Assembly: GCA_030673345.1 (NCBI GenBank)
Contig: DAOVJH010000012.1
Span: 1 to 12,314, forward strand
Length of the DNA: 12,314 nt
Direction: 5' to 3'
From: Pseudomonadota bacterium
GTDB taxonomy: Bacteria; Pseudomonadota; Gammaproteobacteria; SZUA-229
Positions 5,899 through 12,314 of this stretch are shown here, in pieces. The notes under the pieces are model-generated. The model did no database searches. It was not told the origin of the DNA and saw nothing but the letters and a program-made list of their open reading frames with translations. The translations under genes and the position numbers were made by a program. Every line of letters begins with the position of its first letter. Within the stretch, counting starts at the first letter, position 1.

Positions 5899-8724
5899 AT
5901 GAAACAGCGGATTGTTCTAATAATATGTTGTTTCATATTCCTGAATAAGTTTGCCTATGCTATCGACCCCGGACTGGACTGGAAGACCATAGAAAGTGAG
6001 CACCTGTATGTTCACTATGCTGATGGTAACAAAGTATTTGCTGAGCGAGCACTGGCTATAGCAGAAGCCGCTCACCGCCGACTGACCCGGGAGCTCAACT
6101 GGAACCCCTGGGACAAAACACACGTCGTACTCAGTGATGAAACTGACCAGCCAAATGGTTATGCCACCCCGTTGTTCTTTAACCACACGGTATTGTTTTT
6201 AGCGCCGCCGACAAGCATCAATACGCTGGAAGACTTCGATGACTGGTTCAGTACGTTAATCGTTCACGAATATACCCATATCGTCCACCTCGACCAGAGT
6301 TCTGCCGCGCCAGAATTTATAAGAAATATTTTCGGCCGCTTCCTGCTGCTGTTTCCTAATGTGTTTCAGCCGGCATGGGTGACCGAAGGTCTGGCAACGT
6401 ACAAAGAGACCTCTCCTGACCGTGGTGTTGGCCGCGGCCAGAGTACGATGTTCGCTTCGATGATGCGTGAGGAGGTGGCCAGAGGGTTACAGCCGATCTC
6501 GCACGTGAACCTGCCGGTAGCCACCTGGCCCGCAGGCACCACCCGTTATCTCTATGGCGTGTACTTCATGAATTTTCTTGCAGAAAAATATGGTGAAGAG
6601 GAGCTGCACGAGTGGATAGAAGAATATGGCGATAACCTGGTGCCATTCTTTATCAATAGAAACGCAAGGCAGACGCTGGGTAAAGAACTGACACCATTAT
6701 GGCAAGAATATAAACGATGGTTGCAAGACAGGTTTCAGGCGCAGATAGAGGCTATCGAAGCACGCGGCATCAGGGCGGGCAAGCAGATTTCCAGCGATGC
6801 TTATCGTACAGATTCGCTGCGTGTTATATCCAGAGAAAAAGGCGATGAACTCTATTATGTACGCAATAGCGGTTATAAGCGTGCCAGTCTGGTACACATC
6901 GATAGTAATGGTGTGGCCGAAGAGCTGCTCGATCTCAATGGCGGCGCAAGCCTTGATATACATCCGCAGGCAGGATTGCTGCTGACGCAAAATGAGTTCT
7001 GCAATAATTACACGGTCTATAAAGATATCTACCGCTATGATGAAAGCAGTGAAGAACTAGAGCGTCTTACAGAATGCGGGCGTTACCTCTTTGCCAGCTG
7101 GCATCCGGATGGTAAACAGATGGTCGCGGTACATCATGAGGCAGGGCAGCTGTCTCTGCATCTTCTGAATGCAGAGGCTGAGCTACAGGACATTCTATGG
7201 CAGTCTGCCGATGACGAGGTGATTGGTCAGATCGATATCTCGGCAGAGGGTAATGAACTTGTCGCATCGGTCTGGCGCAAGCAGGATGGCTGGAACATCG
7301 AAATATTTAATCTGGCTGACAGGCATTGGCAGAAGATAACGACGGGTGTGAGCATCACGGCGAACCCAAGGTTTACCGCTCAGGGCGATATCTTATTCAG
7401 TATGGAAGCAGACGGGGTTTATAACCTGTACCGCTATTCTTCGGATTCGGCAAAAGTAGAGCAGCTGACTAACCTGGTCGGTGGCGCTTTTCAGTCAGAC
7501 CAGGCCGAAGCGGATGGTGCTATCTATTACGCCGGTTACACGGCAGACGGTTATGCGATCTACAAAATGGAAGATGCTTCTGCGTTCGCAGGTGCGCCGC
7601 CTTTTAAAGAGGACCATCTGAAAAAGCTTGAGTACGATGTGACGGATCATGCGCAGGAAGATTATTCCGCATTATCAAACATGCACCCGCGTTGGTGGTT
7701 TCCAGCGATGACCTTTACCGAGCAGCGTTCAGAATACGGCTTCACGACCAGTGGCGCTGATGCGCTTTCTTTCCATCGCTATTCGCTCACCGCCAGTTAT
7801 GATACAAAACTGGATGTGCCGGCAGGTTCGCTCGCTTATGCATACACTGATCGATTATTTCTTTCTGCGCGGCGCTTTAACGAGATAGCGCTGGATATAA
7901 ATGATGTTGTAAGCCGCGTTTCGAAGCGAAGTTTAGCCAGTGCGGTTTTAGCTTTTCCGAATTATTATCTGCAGCGGCAGTACAATTTATTATTCTCTGC
8001 AATTTTTGATAAGACCGCAGATGGTGAGTTGGCGGCAGGTGTTATGCCGCGCGCTGATTTTGAAGACCACCTTCTCGGTATTGCCGGGCTGTACAATTCT
8101 GCTGATTATAATCCGCTGTCGATCAGTCTCAATGACGGTATGAATCTGCGGCTGGTGGCAGAAGACAGTGATGCGTTGGATGCTGATTTCAGCGGCCAGG
8201 TATACACCCTGGACTGGCGGCAATATATCCGAACTGGCAGAGAGAGTGTGCTGGCGTTTCGTTTTGTGCAGGGCTGGGGTACGGACAATCCGAGGCGATT
8301 TAAACTGGGCGGTGAAGGCCTGAACTCGAATGCGGTTGATGTCGTTTTCGGCAATAGCGGCCAGCCAGTTTTCGATGTGCGTGATTATGCTTTGCGCGGT
8401 TATAAGGAAGGCCGCCCGGAACTGCGTGGCAGGCGCATGCAGCTGCTCAGTGCAGAATGGCGCTTCCCCATCGACCGAATCGAAAAAGGTTTCATGGCAC
8501 CGCCGGTAGGTCTCATGCAGTGGTTCGGTAAGGTGTTTGCAGAAACCGGCAGCGCATATCAGGATTCACCGGACACGTACTATAACAGCGCCGGTCTCGA
8601 GCTGACGGCGGATATCAATATTTTCTATTATCTGATTTTACGCACACGTCTCGGTTACGCGCATGGTTTTGACAGTGCTATCGGTGATGACCGAGTATAT
8701 CTGAAGATAGGCAGCAGCTTTTAA
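5899..8724 (+). CDS. Exported gluzincin metallopeptidase-propeller protein with Omp85-like outer-membrane barrel
   Basis: A probable outer-membrane protein of 941 aa with three parts. A Sec signal peptide (1-21) ends in AYA. Residues about 25-285 form a peptidase MA-type (gluzincin) domain: HEYTH (123-127) supplies two zinc histidines and the catalytic Glu124, and WVTEGLA (160-166) supplies the likely third ligand Glu163. Residues about 305-560 hold roughly six TolB/PD40-like propeller blades, such as FASWHPDGKQMVAV (398-411); the only two cysteines of the mature protein, Cys368 and Cys393, could form a disulfide here. Residues about 597-941 look like an Omp85/BamA barrel: FKLGGEG, then the loop-6 hallmark LRGY (832-835), EWRFPI (853-858), strand-like YYNSAGLELTADIN, and a C-terminal Phe. 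I see no POTRA domains. The gene starts 15 bases after ubiB with a weak ribosome binding site, so it may be in the ubi operon. The substrate and role are unknown. The zinc site is confident, the propeller good, and the Omp85 assignment an inference from motifs. Confidence 0.82.
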   Translation: MKQRIVLIICCFIFLNKFAYAIDPGLDWKTIESEHLYVHYADGNKVFAERALAIAEAAHRRLTRELNWNPWDKTHVVLSDETDQPNGYATPLFFNHTVLFLAPPTSINTLEDFDDWFSTLIVHEYTHIVHLDQSSAAPEFIRNIFGRFLLLFPNVFQPAWVTEGLATYKETSPDRGVGRGQSTMFASMMREEVARGLQPISHVNLPVATWPAGTTRYLYGVYFMNFLAEKYGEEELHEWIEEYGDNLVPFFINRNARQTLGKELTPLWQEYKRWLQDRFQAQIEAIEARGIRAGKQISSDAYRTDSLRVISREKGDELYYVRNSGYKRASLVHIDSNGVAEELLDLNGGASLDIHPQAGLLLTQNEFCNNYTVYKDIYRYDESSEELERLTECGRYLFASWHPDGKQMVAVHHEAGQLSLHLLNAEAELQDILWQSADDEVIGQIDISAEGNELVASVWRKQDGWNIEIFNLADRHWQKITTGVSITANPRFTAQGDILFSMEADGVYNLYRYSSDSAKVEQLTNLVGGAFQSDQAEADGAIYYAGYTADGYAIYKMEDASAFAGAPPFKEDHLKKLEYDVTDHAQEDYSALSNMHPRWWFPAMTFTEQRSEYGFTTSGADALSFHRYSLTASYDTKLDVPAGSLAYAYTDRLFLSARRFNEIALDINDVVSRVSKRSLASAVLAFPNYYLQRQYNLLFSAIFDKTADGELAAGVMPRADFEDHLLGIAGLYNSADYNPLSISLNDGMNLRLVAEDSDALDADFSGQVYTLDWRQYIRTGRESVLAFRFVQGWGTDNPRRFKLGGEGLNSNAVDVVFGNSGQPVFDVRDYALRGYKEGRPELRGRRMQLLSAEWRFPIDRIEKGFMAPPVGLMQWFGKVFAETGSAYQDSPDTYYNSAGLELTADINIFYYLILRTRLGYAHGFDSAIGDDRVYLKIGSSF

Positions 8725-8729
8725 AGTAC

Positions 8730-8747
8730 AATGATTGTTTTATCATT
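8730..8747. repeat. AT-rich hairpin between the peptidase gene and uvrD
   Basis: AATGAT (8730-8735) pairs with ATCATT (8742-8747) across a TGTTTT loop, just after the stop of the upstream gene. The stem is weak and has no T-run behind it, so it is noted only as a possible structure. Confidence 0.25.
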
Positions 8748-8785
8748 CATTCTAACCATAACAGAAGATAAGCAGTAAGCCGCCG

Positions 8786-11062
8786 ATGTCAGACCAGCCA
8801 CAATCAGATCAGCAGCGATCAGACCAGAAAAAATCCGAAGCGGACGATAGTGTTTTTCAGCAGATCGTACAGCAGGCTGAAGAGGCCGATGTCTCACATA
8901 TACTGAATGACCTGAACGATGCTCAGCGTCGGGCCGTTACGGCAGCACCTGAGCATATGCTGGTGCTCGCGGGTGCCGGCAGCGGCAAGACGCGAGTTCT
9001 GGTGCACCGCATCGCATGGCTGAACCGGGTAGAGGGTGTATCGCCATATAATATCTTTGCCGTAACCTTCACCAATAAAGCGGCAGCAGAGATGCGCCAG
9101 CGTGTCGAAAAACTTCAGGACATGCCCGTCTCTGGCATGTGGGTCGGCACCTTTCACGGGCTGGCACACCGCATGCTGCGCAATCACTGGAAAGAAGCAA
9201 AACTGCCGCAGAGTTTTCAGATCCTGGATTCTGATGACCAGTACCGTATGGTGCGCCGCATCCTAAAAGCACTGGAGCTGGATGAGGCCCGCTGGCCGCC
9301 AAAACAGGCGCAGGCATTTATCAATGCGCGTAAAGATGAAGGCAAGCGGCCGTCGCATATCGACACTTCTCGTAACCCCATCTATGAGCAGATGGTCAGG
9401 ATCTACACGGCTTATGAAGTCGCCTGTGAACGTGCCGGGGTTATCGATTTTGCTGAGCTGTTATTGCGTACCCTGGAGCTGGTCCGGGACAATGATTCAT
9501 TGCAGGCGCATTACCAGAAAAGGTTTCAGCATATCCTAGTCGATGAATTCCAGGACACCAATACCATCCAGTACGCCTTGATCCAGTTACTGGCCGGCCA
9601 GTCGAACAAAGTGTTCATCGTCGGTGATGATGATCAGGCTATCTATGGTTGGCGTGGTGCGCGGGTAGAAAATATCCAGCGTTTTCAAAAACATTTCCCC
9701 AGCACCGAAGTCATCCGCCTGGAACAGAATTATCGTTCGACTACAACCATCCTCTCGGCCGCCAATGCGCTCATTGATAATAATGCTGATCGCATGGGTA
9801 AGAAACTGTGGAGTAGTGGTGAAGACGGTGAGCTGATCATCTTTTATAACGCGTATGACGAGCGTGATGAAGCGAAGTTTGTCATCGATAAGATAAAACA
9901 GTTTGTCGATGCCGGTAATGCACGAGAAGATGCCGCCATATTGTATCGCTCGAATGCGCAGTCACGTATTTTCGAGGAACGCTTCGTCAGTGAGGCTATA
10001 CCTTACCGAGTCTATGGCGGTATGCGTTTCTTTGAACGTGCAGAGATTAGAAATGCGTTAGCGTATCTGCGGTTGATGGATAATCAAAATGACGACGCTT
10101 CTTTTGAGCGGGTAGTCAATACACCGACCAGGGGCATCGGTGAACGCAGTGTCGAAAAAGTACGGGAAGTCGCCCGGCAGAATAATAGTACGCTGTGGTC
10201 TGCGGCCAGGCAGATCCTCGAAGATAAAAAGCTGCCGACGAGAGCGGCCAACGCGCTGCAGGGTTTTACCGACCTGGTCGAAGGCCTGCGTGCCGATACC
10301 AGTGACATGTCGTTGCATCAGCAGGTTGACCACGTGGTGCACAATGTCGGCCTGATCGAATACTACGAAAAAGAAAAAACAGAAAAAGCCCAGGCGCGCG
10401 TCGAAAACATCGAAGAACTTATTACCGCTGCACGTGGTTTTGATTACGATCAGTCAGAACTCGAAGTGCCGATGGATGAGCTCACCGCATTTTTAACGCA
10501 TGCCGCTTTAGAGGCGGGAGAAGGACAGGCCGCAGAGTGGGATGATTGTGTGCAGCTGATGACCATGCACAGTGCCAAGGGCCTCGAATTCCCCCTGGTG
10601 TTTATCGTCGGCATGGAAGAGGGGCTTTTTCCGAGCCAGCGCTCACTGGACGAAGAGGGCAAGCTCGAAGAAGAGCGCCGTCTGTGTTATGTCGGCATAA
10701 CCCGTGCACGGGAACAGCTGGTATTAAGTTGCGCAGAACATCGGCGTCTATATGGCCAGGACCTGTACCCCTCGCCTTCACGGTTCGTCAGTGAGATACC
10801 GGAGCATCTGGTGAACGAAGTCAGGGGCAGGCATAATACAAGTCATGCTGTATCTTCCTCACAGTACAAAGCATCAAGCTATAAAACGACAGAGACCGTT
10901 AACGGAGTCTATGTTGGTCAGCGTGTCACGCATAAGAAATTTGGTGAAGGCATGGTAACAAACCTGGAAGGCAGCGGAAGTCATGCGCGCGTGCAGGTCA
11001 ATTTTGAGTACGAAGGCAGTAAATGGCTGGTGATGGCATATGCCAATTTGTCGCCAGCTTAA
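8786..11062 (+). CDS. uvrD: UvrD, DNA helicase II (SF1A 3'-5' helicase)
   Basis: ATP-driven helicase that removes the excised strand in nucleotide excision repair and unwinds DNA in mismatch repair. SF1A motifs are all present: Q motif LNDAQRRAV (43-51), Walker A AGAGSGKT (62-69), Ia AVTFTNKAAAEM (92-103), Walker B LVDEFQDTN (251-259), III GDDDQAIYGWRGA (280-292), IV LEQNYRS (312-318), V LMTMHSAKGLEFP (591-603) and VI YVGITRAREQL (635-645). The C-terminal Tudor-like domain (about 708-757; VGQRVTHKKFGEGMV) binds RNA polymerase in E. coli UvrD and marks this as UvrD rather than Rep. E. coli UvrD begins at the equivalent of residue 35, so about 34 residues are extra here: a Ser/Asp/Gln-rich, probably disordered tail from a 15-bp tandem repeat. 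No in-frame ATG lies near the usual start, which supports 8786. The ribosome binding site is weak. Confidence 0.97.
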   Translation: MSDQPQSDQQRSDQKKSEADDSVFQQIVQQAEEADVSHILNDLNDAQRRAVTAAPEHMLVLAGAGSGKTRVLVHRIAWLNRVEGVSPYNIFAVTFTNKAAAEMRQRVEKLQDMPVSGMWVGTFHGLAHRMLRNHWKEAKLPQSFQILDSDDQYRMVRRILKALELDEARWPPKQAQAFINARKDEGKRPSHIDTSRNPIYEQMVRIYTAYEVACERAGVIDFAELLLRTLELVRDNDSLQAHYQKRFQHILVDEFQDTNTIQYALIQLLAGQSNKVFIVGDDDQAIYGWRGARVENIQRFQKHFPSTEVIRLEQNYRSTTTILSAANALIDNNADRMGKKLWSSGEDGELIIFYNAYDERDEAKFVIDKIKQFVDAGNAREDAAILYRSNAQSRIFEERFVSEAIPYRVYGGMRFFERAEIRNALAYLRLMDNQNDDASFERVVNTPTRGIGERSVEKVREVARQNNSTLWSAARQILEDKKLPTRAANALQGFTDLVEGLRADTSDMSLHQQVDHVVHNVGLIEYYEKEKTEKAQARVENIEELITAARGFDYDQSELEVPMDELTAFLTHAALEAGEGQAAEWDDCVQLMTMHSAKGLEFPLVFIVGMEEGLFPSQRSLDEEGKLEEERRLCYVGITRAREQLVLSCAEHRRLYGQDLYPSPSRFVSEIPEHLVNEVRGRHNTSHAVSSSQYKASSYKTTETVNGVYVGQRVTHKKFGEGMVTNLEGSGSHARVQVNFEYEGSKWLVMAYANLSPA
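8789..8833 (+). repeat. 15-bp in-frame tandem repeat at the 5' end of uvrD
   Basis: Three units start at 8789, 8804 and 8819, each beginning TCAGAYCAG and encoding SDQ plus two variable residues. A fourth, decayed unit (8834-8848) encodes SEADD. Because the unit is a multiple of three, gain or loss of copies would keep the helicase in frame. Confidence 0.75.
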
Positions 11063-11072
11063 AAAAATATTC

Positions 11073-11172
11073 ACCACAGAGACACAGAGAGCACAGAGAA
11101 AATATTATAAATAGTAATTGTGCCGTAGGCACAACCAAAGATAAACCTCTGCGTACTCTGCGTCTCTGCGGT
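11073..11172. repeat. 100-base inverted-repeat element with nested hairpin after uvrD
   Basis: The left arm (11073-11098) matches the inverse of the right arm (11147-11172) at 21 of 26 positions. Each arm holds three heptamers: CACAGAG at 11075, 11083 and 11092 on the left, CTCTGCG at 11147, 11156 and 11164 on the right, with mirrored 1- and 2-base spacers. Between the arms lies a perfect 7-bp hairpin, TTGTGCC (11118-11124) with GGCACAA (11128-11134), loop GTA. There is no coding capacity, so it would have to be a non-autonomous dispersed repeat (REP/MITE-like). Similar CACAGAG/CTCTGCG elements are familiar from many proteobacterial intergenic regions, but I could not check copy number. Confidence 0.75.
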
Positions 11173-11190
11173 AAAAAGTTTTTTGTTTTT
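11147..11190 (+). terminator. Possible intrinsic terminator of uvrD formed by the inverted repeat
   Basis: The right arm of the 100-base inverted repeat is followed, after a short A-run, by TTTTTT (11179-11184), G and TTTTT (11186-11190). A transcript from uvrD could fold the long hairpin and then meet this U-rich stretch. The A-run between stem and T-run and the long loop make it an atypical terminator. Confidence 0.4.
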
Positions 11191-11218
11191 AAACGCTAAA
11201 TAAAATTAAGGTAACAGT

Positions 11219-12292
11219 ATGAAACGTCGTGACTTTATTAAACAGGCAAGTGTTGGTGCCGTTGCAACATCGGCTATTGCCGCGCCGGCTATCGTCAGTG
11301 CAGATACAAAGATTAAATGGAAGATGGTTACTACCTGGCCAAAAAATTTTCCTGTCCTGGGTACCGGCGCAAACCAGTTGGCAAAACTTATCACCGAGAT
11401 GAGCGATGGCCGTATCAAGGTAAAAGTGTTTGGTGCCGGTGAGCTTGTGCCAGCATTCGAAGTGTTTGACGCAGTCTCACGCGGTACGGCTCAATTGGGC
11501 CATGGTTCTGCTTACTATTGGAAAGGAAAGATCGAAGAGGCGCAGTTTTTTTCGACGGTGCCTTTCGGTATGAATGCGCAGGAGATGACCTCGTGGTTAT
11601 ATTATGGCGGTGGCATGGAGTTATGGAGAGAGACTTATGAGCCGTTCGGTATAATCCCTGCTGCGGCCGGTAATACGACGGTACAGATGGCAGGCTGGTT
11701 CAATAAAGAGATAAATAGCACCGATGACCTCAAAGGGCTGAAGATGCGTATCCCCGGCCTCGGCGGTGAGGTTTTAAAACGTGCCGGCGGCACACCAGTC
11801 AACCTGCCTGGCGGTGAACTATTTACATCACTAAAGACTGGCGCAATCGATGCGACCGAGTGGGTGGGTCCTTATAATGACCTGGCATTTGGATTGCATA
11901 AAGCGGCTAAATATTATTACTATCCCGGTTGGCATGAGCCAGGTACGACACTGGAAGCGATCATCAATAAAAAAGCATTTGAAGCATTGCCAAAAGACCT
12001 GAAAGTGATCGTGGAGAACGCTTGCAAGATCGTAAATCAGGACATGTCATTAGAATTTACCGCGAAGAACAATACGGCACTGGATACACTTGTGAATAAG
12101 CACAAGGTAGATGTAAGACGGCTGCCCGATGATGTTCTGGTTAAACTTAAAGGCCTGTCTAATGAAGTTGTTGGTGAGCTTGCGGCAAAAAACAAAGCGG
12201 CACAAAAGATTTATGACTCATATAACAAATTTTATAAACAGGTATCTGCCTGGCATGAGATATCTGAAAAAATTTATTTTAATGTAAGATAA
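11219..12292 (+). CDS. TRAP transporter periplasmic substrate-binding protein (DctP/TakP-like), Tat-exported
   Basis: Binding protein of a tripartite ATP-independent periplasmic (TRAP) transporter, which captures an organic acid for a sodium-driven membrane importer. The N-terminus has a twin-arginine signal, KRRDFIKQA (2-10), then a mild hydrophobic stretch and a likely cleavage after VSA (26-28). The mature protein resembles TakP, the 2-oxo-acid receptor of Rhodobacter: MVTTWPKNFP (36-45), GAGELVPAFEVFDAVSRGT (72-90), YYWKGK (99-104), Gln156, MRIPGLGGEV (176-185) with the carboxylate-binding Arg177, LPGGE (196-200), EWVGPYND (214-221) and YYYPGWHEPG (233-242). In TakP the Glu-Trp pair helps hold sodium and substrate, so a 2-oxo or hydroxy acid ligand is likely but unproven. 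AAGG (11208-11211) is well placed for ATG 11219. The permease genes would be expected downstream, outside the window. Confidence 0.92.
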   Translation: MKRRDFIKQASVGAVATSAIAAPAIVSADTKIKWKMVTTWPKNFPVLGTGANQLAKLITEMSDGRIKVKVFGAGELVPAFEVFDAVSRGTAQLGHGSAYYWKGKIEEAQFFSTVPFGMNAQEMTSWLYYGGGMELWRETYEPFGIIPAAAGNTTVQMAGWFNKEINSTDDLKGLKMRIPGLGGEVLKRAGGTPVNLPGGELFTSLKTGAIDATEWVGPYNDLAFGLHKAAKYYYYPGWHEPGTTLEAIINKKAFEALPKDLKVIVENACKIVNQDMSLEFTAKNNTALDTLVNKHKVDVRRLPDDVLVKLKGLSNEVVGELAAKNKAAQKIYDSYNKFYKQVSAWHEISEKIYFNVR

Positions 12293-12297
12293 AAAAT

Positions 12298-12314
12298 ATG
12301 ACAGTCATTTCGAA
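12298..12314 (+). CDS. Possible start of the next gene, cut by the window edge
   Basis: An ATG five bases after the dctP-like stop opens a frame (MTVIS...) that runs off the end. TRAP loci usually continue with the small (DctQ) and large (DctM) membrane subunits, so this could be DctQ, but five codons cannot show it. No clear ribosome binding site is visible in the A-rich spacer. Confidence 0.25.

Noticed and set aside
5899..5935. Lipoprotein signal (Cys10/Cys11) on the peptidase-barrel protein
   Set aside because: The residues before the cysteines do not form a lipobox, and a normal signal peptidase I site (AYA at 19-21) follows.
11173..11218. Promoter for the TRAP binding protein with TAAAAT at 11201-11206
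   Set aside because: The hexamer lies only 12 bases before the start codon and overlaps the ribosome-binding region; no -35 is seen. The AT-rich flank easily yields such matches.
1..12314. CRISPR array, tRNA, rRNA, integrase or prophage features
   Set aside because: No regularly spaced direct repeats, RNA gene signatures or mobile-element genes were seen; all genes are co-oriented housekeeping or envelope/transport genes.

Overview
The window looks like ordinary chromosome of a free-living gammaproteobacterium. HslU, UbiE, UbiB and UvrD read as close relatives of their Escherichia/Pseudomonas counterparts along their whole lengths. The order hslV-hslU-DUF971-ubiE-ubiJ-ubiB is the one I know from Pseudomonas-type genomes, except that Pseudomonas has a polyhydroxyalkanoate (pha) cluster between the DUF971 gene and ubiE. 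The Tat-exported 2-oxo-acid-type TRAP binding protein would suit an aquatic heterotroph or mixotroph. I cannot name the genus from sequence alone.

Layout. Bases 1-386 hold no convincing gene. They carry several palindromes: a strong hairpin pair at 34-81, a REP-like element with a GTAG tetranucleotide at 166-194, and a small inverted repeat just upstream of hslV. Next come hslV and hslU (HslUV/ClpQY protease), a small DUF971 protein, and three ubiquinone genes, ubiE, ubiJ and ubiB. Only 15 bases after ubiB begins a 941-residue exported protein. It joins a gluzincin metallopeptidase domain (HEYTH plus a downstream Glu), a TolB-like beta-propeller and an Omp85/BamA-like outer-membrane barrel. 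uvrD (DNA helicase II) follows, with an extra N-terminal tail encoded by 15-bp tandem repeats. A 156-base gap after uvrD is largely filled by a 100-base inverted repeat. The last complete gene is a Tat-dependent TRAP-type (DctP/TakP-like) periplasmic binding protein, and a downstream gene may begin in the last 17 bases.

How the genes work together. HslU unfolds substrates and feeds them to HslV. UbiE, UbiJ and UbiB belong to the aerobic ubiquinone pathway: C-methylation, lipid-binding scaffold, and atypical kinase/ATPase. All genes are on the + strand with short gaps from ubiE through the peptidase-barrel gene, so one transcript is plausible. uvrD is probably separate housekeeping DNA repair. 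The TRAP binding protein lies beyond a hairpin with a T-rich flank that could end the uvrD transcript, so it probably starts another unit.

The most unusual item is the peptidase-propeller-barrel protein at 5899-8724. Next are the 100-base element at 11073-11172, whose arms each hold three heptamers differing by the same transition, and the REP-like and hairpin repeats at the left end.
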